From: an uncultured bacterium
GTDB lineage: Bacteria; Cyanobacteriota; Vampirovibrionia; Gastranaerophilales; Gastranaerophilaceae
Direction: 5' to 3'
Assembly (NCBI GenBank): GCA_902803265.1
Contig: CADCPD010000086.1
Location: 1 to 28,194, forward strand
Length of the DNA stretch: 28,194 nt
Numbering within the stretch: the stretch's first letter is position 1; every line of letters begins with the position of its first letter. Made by a program: the position numbers and the translations under genes. Shown here piece by piece: positions 1 to 6,689 of this stretch. Under the pieces are notes generated by a model. The model did no database searches. It saw only the letters and a program-made list of their open reading frames with translations, and was not told where the DNA came from.

Positions 1-53
1 TGAGCGGCAATACCGATGTTTCTTGTTCTTGCTAATGGTGTTTTTCTTGCCAT
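1..53 (-). CDS. fusA: Elongation factor G, N-terminal fragment (cut by window edge)
   Basis: The reverse strand from 53 reads M-A-R-K-T-P-L-A-R-T-R-N-I-G-I-A-A and then runs off the window. This is the classic start of EF-G, the GTPase that drives ribosomal translocation, just before its P-loop (HIDAGKTT, not included here). The ATG is preceded by an AAGGAA Shine-Dalgarno at 54-59. In many bacteria fusA follows rpsL and rpsG. Here no ribosomal-protein gene lies directly upstream, so fusA seems to have its own upstream region. Only 17 codons are visible, so nothing can be said about the rest of the protein. Confidence 0.85.
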   Translation of the reverse strand, partial: MARKTPLARTRNIGIAA

Positions 54-213
54 TTCCTTAATTCCTTTTCTTTTTATATGTGTATAACTATTTATAAATG
101 CTATTTATAGCCTTCCATTAAATTATCCTATAAAAAACTTTTATTTCAAGCATGAAATTTAAACTTATATCCCAAAAAGTTTTTAGATTATATTCCCACA
201 TTTCTTTTACCGC

Positions 214-354
214 AAAGAACCGTGGGACAAAGAAACTCCTGCCATGTATTCCATTCACTCGTAATTTGTAAATATTTTGCATTTTGTCCGCAAACTCACT
301 ATCGTTCAAACAATGCGGACTAATCGTGGCAAAATATTACAATTACGGTTCTTT
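214..354. other. Long imperfect inverted repeat, possible structured RNA
   Basis: An inner stem GTCCGCA (286-292) pairs with TGCGGAC (314-320) around a 21-nt loop. A second stem, about 19 bp with two single-base bulges, pairs 260-280 with 329-347. An outer stem pairs AAAGAACC (214-221) with GGTTCTTT (347-354). About 38 unpaired bases (222-259) sit on one side. The rest of the 54-432 gap is AT-rich without a convincing gene. The element could be a small RNA on either strand, a leader element for fusA (transcribed leftward), or a mobile-element relic. I do not recognise it as 6S RNA, SRP RNA, tmRNA or RNase P RNA. Confidence 0.5.
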
Positions 355-433
355 ACATAAAGGGCGAATTAAAAATTTATTAAAATCACAATATTAATCT
401 CAATATATAATAATACATTTGTCGAAATTTTTA

Positions 434-442
434 TGTTAAAAT
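434..442 (+). promoter_or_regulatory. Extended -10 promoter of the purH-like operon
   Basis: TGT-TAAAAT fits an extended -10 (TGn plus hexamer). Transcription would start near 449, giving a leader of about 17 nt that contains the AAGAGGAA Shine-Dalgarno at 453-460 before ATG 466. It overlaps an in-frame ATG at 433, which argues that 433 is not the real start. Confidence 0.45.
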
Positions 443-465
443 GTATCGGGAAAAGAGGAAACAAA

Positions 466-1395
466 ATGCTTGATAATTTAGAAAAAATAACAGATTTTAA
501 ACACGGAGATAATTCTCATCAAGGAGCAAGTTTATATAAAACAGAGTCAATGATTGATTATGAACTTTTAAACGGAGAAGAATTATCATACAAAAATATA
601 AATGATATGACAACATTAATTCAAATCTTAAGTGAATTTTTTGATGTTAATGCTGCAATAATGGTAAAAAATGCAATGCCTTGCGGAGCAGCTTTGGGAG
701 CAAGCCTAACGGAAGCATTTAACAAAGCTTTTGATTGTAACCCCATAAGTGTTTTAGGTTCTTGTATAGGATTTTCTAAAATTTTAGATACCGAAACAGC
801 TAAAAAAATTCATTTATCTGACTTTGAACTTGTTATGGCAATAGGTTATGATAAAGAAGCTCTTGATATTTTAAAGAAAAAACCTAACGTAAAAGTTATA
901 AAAATAAATACACCGCTTGAAGAAGTAAAAATTTCAATGGCAGAAGAAGTTAGAATAACCCCGTTTGGAATATTACTTCAAGATGCAGACAGAAGTGATT
1001 TTAACAAAGACACCTTTAAAGTTGTAACTAAAAGAAAACCAACTACTGAAGAAATTGAAGATGCGATATTTGCATTTAAAATAGCAAAACATTCAAAATC
1101 AAAGGCTGTAGTTGTAGCAAAGAATTTTAAAATGTTATCAATAGCGCAAGGTCAAACAAATTTTGCTGATGCTTGCACTTGGGTAATGACTTATGCCTGC
1201 GACGATACAAAAGGCTCTGTTATGGCTTATGACGGAATCATTGATACGATTGATGGCATTCATATTGCAGCACAAGCAAGAGTTGCACTTGTAATTCAAG
1301 CAGGCGGGGCTTTTAATGACAATGTTATTACAAAAAATTGCGATAAATATGAAATAGGAATGATTACAACAGGTATTACACACCATAAAATGTAG
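466..1395 (+). CDS. PurH AICAR-transformylase-domain protein, stand-alone and probably catalytically altered
   Basis: This 309-aa protein matches the AICAR formyltransferase part of PurH and lacks the roughly 200-residue IMP cyclohydrolase domain. Recognisable family blocks are HGDNSHQ near the N-terminus, KNAMPCGAALG (68-78), the PTTEE segment, GQTNFADA and the QAGGAFNDN segment. In true transformylases the first catalytic block reads K-H; here it is K68-N69, so the His that is essential in characterised enzymes is replaced. The later SN of the SNAV block is SK. This suggests a paralogue that may bind a folate or nucleotide ligand without normal catalysis. The 466 start has a good Shine-Dalgarno; an upstream in-frame ATG at 433 overlaps the -10. 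An MFS gene follows 11 nt downstream, probably co-transcribed. The family assignment is strong; the function is uncertain. Confidence 0.8.
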   Translation: MLDNLEKITDFKHGDNSHQGASLYKTESMIDYELLNGEELSYKNINDMTTLIQILSEFFDVNAAIMVKNAMPCGAALGASLTEAFNKAFDCNPISVLGSCIGFSKILDTETAKKIHLSDFELVMAIGYDKEALDILKKKPNVKVIKINTPLEEVKISMAEEVRITPFGILLQDADRSDFNKDTFKVVTKRKPTTEEIEDAIFAFKIAKHSKSKAVVVAKNFKMLSIAQGQTNFADACTWVMTYACDDTKGSVMAYDGIIDTIDGIHIAAQARVALVIQAGGAFNDNVITKNCDKYEIGMITTGITHHKM

Positions 1396-1406
1396 GGAAT
1401 AAGCAA

Positions 1407-2570
1407 ATGGCAAAAGGTTTAAATAAATCAGTAACTTGGCTTTCATTAGCACATTTTACAACAGATACATATTCAGGATTTTTAAACCCTATTATGCCGT
1501 TTATTGCTGCAAATTTAGGAATTTCAATGGGTATTGCCGCTCTTGTTATGAGTATTTCTCAATTAATTGCGCAATTAATTCAACCTATTTTCGGATTTTT
1601 TGCAGACAATATATTTAAAAGAGCATTTATATTTTGGGGATTATTGTTTGCGGCCGTATTTTTTCCTTTAACAGCTTGTTCTAAGAACTTGCCAATGCTT
1701 GTTTTCTTTGTTGTTTTAGGGAGTTTAGGTGTAAGTATATTTCACCCTCAAAGTATTGGTTTTGTAATAAGATTTACCAAAGAAGATTTTACAAAAAATA
1801 TGGGAATATTTTTGAGTTTAGGTTCAATAGGATACTCTTTCGGGCCGGCAATATCTTCTGCCGTTATGGAATATATTAAACTTGAGGCAATGCCAGTAAC
1901 TTCAATAATTGGTATTATTTTAGCATTATTTATGTTTGTATGTGTTCCTAAAATTTCAGATATTGACAAAAAGCCTGAAAAAAAAGATATACTACAAGTT
2001 TTCAAAACAATTTTAACTAATAAACAAATACTCATATTGATATTAATATCAATAATGAAAGCTATAATTTCAAGCAGTTGTGCAATATTGTTGCCGTTTT
2101 TCTGGAAAGACTCAGGCTATAGCCCCGTATATATAGGAATGGCACTATTTTGGTTTATGCTCGCAGGGGGATTTGGTTCACTTTTAAGCCCAAAATTTGA
2201 AAAACTCATAGGCACAAGAAACATAATATATTTATCAATGCTTTCAATGCCTGTATTGATGTTCATATTCGTATATATGACACCGATACACCATACAATA
2301 GCCTTAATAGCTTTTGTATTAATGGCATTTATTTTAATGTTGGCAACACCTATAACAATGGTTTTGGCACAAAAAGAATTACCTCAATATAAAAGCATTA
2401 TCGGTGGATTTTTAAACGGCTTTTGCTGGGGAATTGTCGGCGGCGTTTTAAGTGGATTAGGTTTTGTTGCACAAAAATTCGGCGTTCTTCAAATTCTTTT
2501 AATCGCAAGTATTCTTCCTGCATTAAGCGTTTATTTTGTTAAAGATTTAAAAATTGAAGAAAAACAATAA
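1407..2570 (+). CDS. MFS transporter, fosmidomycin-resistance (Fsr)-like
   Basis: A 387-aa inner-membrane protein with about 12 hydrophobic segments, split by a basic/charged loop (DIDKKPEKKD) near the middle, as in the major facilitator superfamily. The N-terminal HFTTDTYSGFLNPIMPF and the SIFHPQ motif in the fourth or fifth segment resemble the Fsr/fosmidomycin-resistance branch, which exports small molecules by proton antiport. The start has an AGGGAA Shine-Dalgarno overlapping the stop region of the preceding gene, only 11 nt away. The two genes therefore look like one transcription unit. The substrate cannot be deduced from sequence. Assignment to MFS is secure; the Fsr subfamily is likely. 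Confidence 0.8.
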   Translation: MAKGLNKSVTWLSLAHFTTDTYSGFLNPIMPFIAANLGISMGIAALVMSISQLIAQLIQPIFGFFADNIFKRAFIFWGLLFAAVFFPLTACSKNLPMLVFFVVLGSLGVSIFHPQSIGFVIRFTKEDFTKNMGIFLSLGSIGYSFGPAISSAVMEYIKLEAMPVTSIIGIILALFMFVCVPKISDIDKKPEKKDILQVFKTILTNKQILILILISIMKAIISSSCAILLPFFWKDSGYSPVYIGMALFWFMLAGGFGSLLSPKFEKLIGTRNIIYLSMLSMPVLMFIFVYMTPIHHTIALIAFVLMAFILMLATPITMVLAQKELPQYKSIIGGFLNGFCWGIVGGVLSGLGFVAQKFGVLQILLIASILPALSVYFVKDLKIEEKQ

Positions 2571-2611
2571 AATAGACTTTATAGATGAGCATTCATTTGT
2601 AAAAGTTGTTT

Positions 2612-2617
2612 TATAAT
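2612..2617 (+). promoter_or_regulatory. TATAAT -10 placed six bases before the alr ATG (leaderless promoter)
   Basis: A perfect TATAAT ends at 2617, the six bases CGACTT follow, and ATG is at 2624. A start site 6-7 bases downstream of the hexamer would coincide with the A of ATG. There is no Shine-Dalgarno in between, so the transcript would be leaderless. No good -35 is seen. Confidence 0.55.
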
Positions 2618-2623
2618 CGACTT

Positions 2624-3742
2624 ATGACAAAAGCAAGACAAACTCAAGTCAGCACATTTAGAGATGCATGGGTAGAGGTTAATTTAGATTATTTAACGCA
2701 AAATGTAAAAGCTTTTAAGGAATATTTACCAAAAGATAAAAAATTACTTGCGGTAGTAAAAGCTGATTCATACGGACATGGCGCAGCAATGATGCTGCCT
2801 ACTATTTTGTCATGTAAAATTGATATGCTTGGTGTAGCTTCTATTGACGAAGCTCTGGACATAAGAAATGCAGGAGCAACTTGTGATATTTTGGTTCTCG
2901 GAGCACCACCGGTTTGGGCTTTTGAAAGTGCAATTCAAAATGATATATCAATATCAATCTTTAATGATGATCATTTGGAAGCTGCTAAACAAATGTATGA
3001 AAGAACATCAATTCCTGTAAAAGCACACATAAAAGTTGATACCGGAATGAACAGAATCGGAGTAAGAGCAGAAGAAGCCGTTGATTTTATAAAAAAAGTT
3101 CAAAAACTTGAATATATAAACCTTCAAGGTATATTTTCACATCTTGCAAACAGTGATAATGAAACAAGAACAAAAGAGCAGCTTGATAAATGGGAAAACA
3201 TTCTTGCAAATGTAAATACAGAGGGTCTTCTAACTCATATTTTCAGCTGTATAGGAGCATTATCATATGATTGCACATGCAATATGATAAGACTTGGAGG
3301 AATGATTTACGGATTAAATTCTCCTTTCCCAAATAATAGAAAAAGTCCGTTTGAAGTAAAACCAATATTAGGATTAAAAGCAAGAATTTCAAATATTCAT
3401 AAAGTAAAAAAAGGCGAAGGCGTAAGTTACAGTTACAATTTTATAGCTGACAAAGATATGACTGTTGCAACAATTCCGATAGGATATGCTGACGGAATAG
3501 ACCGCAGACTTTCAGGAAAAATTTACGGATATATTAACGATAAAAAAGTAAATCAAATCGGCAATATCACAATGGATCAAATGATGTTTGATATAACTGA
3601 TGTTGATGCGGAAGTCGGTGAAATAATAACCCTTTTAGATGAAAGAATAAGTATAGAAGATTGGGCAGAAAAATTAGGAACAATAAATTACGAATTAACC
3701 TGCCGATTAAAAGTAAGATTACCAAGAATATATATAAGATAG
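2624..3742 (+). CDS. alr: Alanine racemase
   Basis: A 372-aa PLP-dependent enzyme that interconverts L- and D-alanine for peptidoglycan. The N-terminal block RDAWVEVNLDYL is followed by VVKADSYGHG, with Lys46 the Schiff-base lysine. GVSYSYNF carries the catalytic tyrosine (about Tyr269), then the IPIGYADG, GNITMDQMMFDITD and C-terminal NYELTCRLKVRLPR blocks, all family hallmarks. Length is normal. I chose ATG 2624 and not an upstream in-frame TTG at 2606, because the TTG lies directly upstream of the TATAAT hexamer and would not be transcribed. A flavoprotein gene follows after 8 nt, its Shine-Dalgarno overlapping the alr stop codon, so the two are probably co-transcribed. Confidence 0.93.
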   Translation: MTKARQTQVSTFRDAWVEVNLDYLTQNVKAFKEYLPKDKKLLAVVKADSYGHGAAMMLPTILSCKIDMLGVASIDEALDIRNAGATCDILVLGAPPVWAFESAIQNDISISIFNDDHLEAAKQMYERTSIPVKAHIKVDTGMNRIGVRAEEAVDFIKKVQKLEYINLQGIFSHLANSDNETRTKEQLDKWENILANVNTEGLLTHIFSCIGALSYDCTCNMIRLGGMIYGLNSPFPNNRKSPFEVKPILGLKARISNIHKVKKGEGVSYSYNFIADKDMTVATIPIGYADGIDRRLSGKIYGYINDKKVNQIGNITMDQMMFDITDVDAEVGEIITLLDERISIEDWAEKLGTINYELTCRLKVRLPRIYIR

Positions 3743-3750
3743 GAGACATC

Positions 3751-4998
3751 ATGACAGAAGAAATTTCATACGATTACGGAATAATAGGTTCAGGTCCCGC
3801 AGGACTAACAGCATCAATTATTGCAGCAAAACAAGGATTTTCTGTTGTGTTATTTGAAAAAAACGAACTCGGCGGAGTTTGTTTAAATAAAGGTGCAATT
3901 CCTACAAAAACAATTTTAAATTCTGTCGAATTATATAATGAAATCAAACATTCTCAAGATATAGGAATTGAAGCGGAAAACGTTAAATTAAATCTTTCTA
4001 AAATTATGGAAAGAAAAGATAAAGTTGTTGAAACATTAAAAAAACATTTTGAAAAAGAAATAGATGAGCACAACATAACTTTTATACAAAAAGAAGCCAA
4101 TTTAATTGATGAACACACAATAGAATGTGACGGAAATCAATACAAATGTTCTAAAGTTATTGCAGCAACTGGTTCTACTCCAAAACCGTTCAGAGGAATA
4201 GATTTTGACCATAAATTTGTTTTAAATTCAGAAGATTTATTAAATATGACAGAAATTCCTAAAAAAGTTGTCATCATAGGCGCTGGAGCAGAAGGTGTAG
4301 AATGGGCAAGAATTTTCAACGCAATGGGAACAGAAGTAACTATTGCGGAAAAAACATCAAGACTCCTACATTCTGCAGATATTGAAGTTTCAAAAGAATT
4401 GGAAAAAATCTTTAAAGAACAAGGTATAAAAACATATCTTTCTACAGATTTAGACCATATAAGAGATAAAAAAGTAACTTTAACAAACGGAGAAATAATT
4501 GAACCGGATTTCGTTTTGATAACAATCGGAAGACATGTAACAAGATTTGAAAATGGTAATAACAACATTACTTATCTTGGAGATGCATATGGCTCTTTAA
4601 TGCTTGCAACTTTTGCAACGTATCAGGCAAGAGCACTTGTATCAGATATAGTCTTTGATAATGTATTTGTACCAAGTATAGTATATGGAACTCCTGAAAT
4701 AGCATGGATTGGAGCAAACGAACAAGATTTACCTAACGGAAGTTATAAAAAATTTGTTTATCCGTTAAATAAACTGGCAAAAGCGAATTGCGATAACAAA
4801 ACATCAGGGTTTGTAAAAGTTTTGGCATACCAAGGCTACATAATTGGAGCTCACATAATCGGGAAATATGCCTCTGCATTAATTCACGAATTTGCAATCG
4901 CAATGCAAAATAATATAAAAGTTTCTGAACTTAAAAAAGTATGCTTCGCGCATCCGACATATTCAGAAGCTGTTTATGAAAGTATTTTAAAAATATAG
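3751..4998 (+). CDS. Dihydrolipoamide-dehydrogenase-like flavoprotein lacking the second redox cysteine
   Basis: A 415-aa class I pyridine nucleotide-disulfide oxidoreductase. The FAD Rossmann motif GIIGSGPAGL is at 10-19, the NAD(P) motif VVIIGAGAEGVEWA in the middle, ATGSTP and the ITIGR block are present, and the C-terminal FAHPTYSEA has the family His. The redox-active block normally reads GGTCLNVGCIPSK; here it is GGVCLNKGAIPTK, with Cys44 kept and the second Cys replaced by Ala49 (codon GCA). The usual intramolecular disulfide cannot form. It is also about 50 residues shorter than typical lipoamide dehydrogenases. ATG 3751 follows AGGAGA at 3741-3746; codons upstream of it belong to the alr 3' end. 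No 2-oxo-acid dehydrogenase genes are nearby, so the partner is unknown. Confidence 0.85.
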   Translation: MTEEISYDYGIIGSGPAGLTASIIAAKQGFSVVLFEKNELGGVCLNKGAIPTKTILNSVELYNEIKHSQDIGIEAENVKLNLSKIMERKDKVVETLKKHFEKEIDEHNITFIQKEANLIDEHTIECDGNQYKCSKVIAATGSTPKPFRGIDFDHKFVLNSEDLLNMTEIPKKVVIIGAGAEGVEWARIFNAMGTEVTIAEKTSRLLHSADIEVSKELEKIFKEQGIKTYLSTDLDHIRDKKVTLTNGEIIEPDFVLITIGRHVTRFENGNNNITYLGDAYGSLMLATFATYQARALVSDIVFDNVFVPSIVYGTPEIAWIGANEQDLPNGSYKKFVYPLNKLAKANCDNKTSGFVKVLAYQGYIIGAHIIGKYASALIHEFAIAMQNNIKVSELKKVCFAHPTYSEAVYESILKI

Positions 4999-5007
4999 GA
5001 TTAAAAC

Positions 5008-5196
5008 ATGAAACAAATTATAATTATAACAATATTAGCGCTAGGCTTTTACTTTGCTTATATTAATTGGGATAAAATTAATACAGCAATACAAACTGAT
5101 ATAAAAAACGAAAAAACAATTCAGACCATAAATGCTGTTAATGAAGGACGAAATAATTTAAATCAAGAAGCAGAACAAATTTTAAATAATAACTAA
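5008..5196 (+). CDS. Small single-pass membrane protein, unknown function
   Basis: A 62-aa protein starting nine bases after the flavoprotein stop, with a weak AGGA Shine-Dalgarno. Residues 4-20 (IIIITILALGFYFAYIN) form one hydrophobic segment, followed by a polar, Asn-rich helix-forming tail. No known motif is seen. Its position between the flavoprotein gene and a strong terminator suggests it is the last gene of the alr transcript. It could be an anchor or small regulator, but nothing in the sequence shows which. Confidence 0.55.
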   Translation: MKQIIIITILALGFYFAYINWDKINTAIQTDIKNEKTIQTINAVNEGRNNLNQEAEQILNNN

Positions 5197-5199
5197 AAG

Positions 5200-5230
5200 A
5201 AAAGATATGCCTTAAAACATATCTTTTTTT
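5200..5230 (+). terminator. Rho-independent terminator ending the alr operon
   Basis: AAAGATATG (5201-5209) pairs perfectly with CATATCTTT (5218-5226) across an 8-nt loop, and the second arm runs into a T tract ending at 5230. It directly follows the small membrane protein gene. Confidence 0.75.
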
Positions 5231-5427
5231 AAGTAATTTTTAATAGGAAGGAAAAAAGGTTGGGTAATAAAATTTGTTTTAAAATTGTTTTCTTAAAATT
5301 CTAGATTTTGTTCGGGTTTAGTATAGGAAAAGGTTTTGGGTTTGGGTAGGATAGAGGGAAAAAGGTAGGATATTCAGCAAAACCTATTATTAATCTAAAC
5401 TTTTAATATTTACAATTTATTTATGCA

Positions 5428-5988
5428 TTAACCGAATACGTTGAATGATTTTTCTACGTTGTCTTTACATAACGATTTAATAGCATCGTATTCAGTTTTA
5501 ATAGCGTCGTGTTCTGTATTTACTTGAGTTAATTCCATATCGTAAATTTTTTCTTGAGCAGATAAACGTTCTGTTTCAGTTTGGTAAATACCTTGTTGGA
5601 ATGATAAATATCCGTTTGCTGTTTCATATGTGCCGGTACCAAGTTTAGTTGCTACAGATGATAATAATGAACTTCCAAGACATGCATTTGCAATAACATT
5701 GTTATCTTTATCAATAGGTTGTCCATCTTCATTGAAAGAACCTGTAAATCTTGTATAAGAACCATCACTGTTTACTATAAAATAATCTGAACCATATTGA
5801 CTACCCATTTGTTGAGCAGAATTCAATTTTGAATAGTTGTTCAATGCATTAGCATAATTAGTTGCTAATGTAGATGTTGTTCTAGATAATTGCATTTTAA
5901 TTGCAGAAATTTGTTGAGCTTTATACTCCAAATCATTTTGTCTTGCAGTCAAAGTCATAAGACGTGCTTGGTTTGCTGCGATACCCAT
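5428..5988 (-). CDS. MGIAANQAR-type coiled-coil protein, short paralogue (flagellar regulon candidate)
   Basis: A 186-aa protein of a family I associate with Melainabacteria but cannot name. It begins MGIAANQARLMTLTAR, a helix that resembles the GLxASQxxL start of flagellar rod/hook proteins. Its last 40 residues are a coiled coil that aligns without gaps to the end of the 572-aa protein encoded at 12681-14399, sharing E, E, A, E, L, N-x-E and a terminal F. Conserved Glu residues are seven apart. There is no signal peptide or membrane segment. The start has a good Shine-Dalgarno (GGAG) and a sigma-28-like promoter upstream. It sits divergently from fliE. I infer a flagellar-regulon protein, possibly an exported structural or accessory protein; this is not proven. 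Confidence 0.7.
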   Translation of the reverse strand: MGIAANQARLMTLTARQNDLEYKAQQISAIKMQLSRTTSTLATNYANALNNYSKLNSAQQMGSQYGSDYFIVNSDGSYTRFTGSFNEDGQPIDKDNNVIANACLGSSLLSSVATKLGTGTYETANGYLSFQQGIYQTETERLSAQEKIYDMELTQVNTEHDAIKTEYDAIKSLCKDNVEKSFNVFG

Positions 5989-6040
5989 TTTGTGTACTCC
6001 TTTTTCCTATACTTTTTTATTTTTTTACCCTATGTTTTTC

Positions 6041-6068
6041 TAATCGGTATATTTTTTTGGAAACTTTA
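6041..6068 (-). promoter_or_regulatory. Sigma-28 (FliA/SigD)-like promoter for the 186-aa gene
   Basis: Read on the minus strand: TAAA (6065-6068), 16-base spacer, ACCGATTA (6041-6048), against the consensus TAAA-N15-GCCGATAA. The bases after TAAA are GTTT, matching the extended E. coli -35. The leader to the ATG would be about 45 nt. The remaining gap up to fliE (6069-6252) shows no gene. Confidence 0.6.
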
Positions 6069-6252
6069 ACCTCAAACCTCATGTTAATCATGGTTTTCAG
6101 ACTATCGAAAGCCAAAACACAATAAAATCAATCGTTTTTAGAGTCTAAATATTGTTTACATTTCTTAATAATATTAAAATTTGTAACATAAAATATGATT
6201 TTTAAAATAAAATCATTATTCATATAAACAGAGGATATTTGAGGAAAAGGTT

Positions 6253-6279
6253 TAAATTTCATTAATTTAAAACCGAAAA
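6253..6279 (+). promoter_or_regulatory. Sigma-28-like promoter for the fliE operon
   Basis: TAAA (6253-6256), exactly 15 bases, then ACCGAAAA (6272-6279), six of eight matches to GCCGATAA. A start near 6286 gives a leader of about 17 nt containing the AAAGG Shine-Dalgarno. A weaker sigma-70-like pair (TTGTTT at 6153, TAAAAT at 6175) lies further upstream. Confidence 0.5.
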
Positions 6280-6302
6280 ACAAAGTAAAAGGTAGAAATT
6301 TT

Positions 6303-6638
6303 ATGTATAACTCTCAGATTCAATTAAATACAGGTATAAGCAAATCATCTTTTACACAGAATATAAACAATTTTTCTATGCCAAAAAATATTCAGGCAAC
6401 GGAAAATGTAGAGAAATCCCAATTTAAAGATTTTTTATCAGAAATTTCAAACAATCTTAATGATCAAATGAATGCACCGGATAAACTATTGAACGATTTA
6501 GTAACAGGAAGAAACGGAGTAGACGTACACGATGTAATGACAGCAATGGCACAAGCAGAATTAACAATCTCTGTTGCAACTACTGCAGTGACAAAAGTCA
6601 TTCAAGCGTATGATAAAATTTCACAAATTCAAGTATAG
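6303..6638 (+). CDS. fliE: Flagellar hook-basal body protein FliE
   Basis: A 111-aa protein whose C-terminal half carries the FliE pattern: LVTGRNGVDVHDVMTAMAQA, then a hydrophobic helix and IQAYDKISQIQV at the end (family: AYqEImrMqV). FliE joins the MS ring to the proximal rod and is among the first proteins exported by the flagellar type III system. The N-terminal 40 residues are polar and variable, as usual. It opens the operon fliE-fliF-(fliG slot)-fliH-flhA-yidD and is preceded by a sigma-28-like promoter. FliE has no counterpart in injectisomes, so its presence marks the whole cluster as flagellar. Confidence 0.88.
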   Translation: MYNSQIQLNTGISKSSFTQNINNFSMPKNIQATENVEKSQFKDFLSEISNNLNDQMNAPDKLLNDLVTGRNGVDVHDVMTAMAQAELTISVATTAVTKVIQAYDKISQIQV

Positions 6639-6689
6639 AATATAAGCATATATACATGTATAAATATTTGAATAATTCAGCAGGGGATT

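Noticed and set aside
118..309. 63-aa minus-strand reading frame upstream of fusA
   Set aside because: It starts with TTG inside the loop of the 214-354 inverted repeat, has no Shine-Dalgarno, and its composition follows the repeat; no family resemblance.
214..354. Integron attC site or 6S RNA
   Set aside because: No GTTRRRY/RYYYAAC core sites are seen, and the 38-nt one-sided unpaired region does not fit the central-bubble layout of 6S RNA.
433..465. Upstream ATG at 433 for the purH-like gene
   Set aside because: It overlaps the probable -10 element and lacks a ribosome site; ATG 466 has a good one.
3661..3750. Earlier start for the flavoprotein gene
   Set aside because: Those codons overlap alr in another frame; the FAD motif and an AGGAGA site fit ATG 3751.
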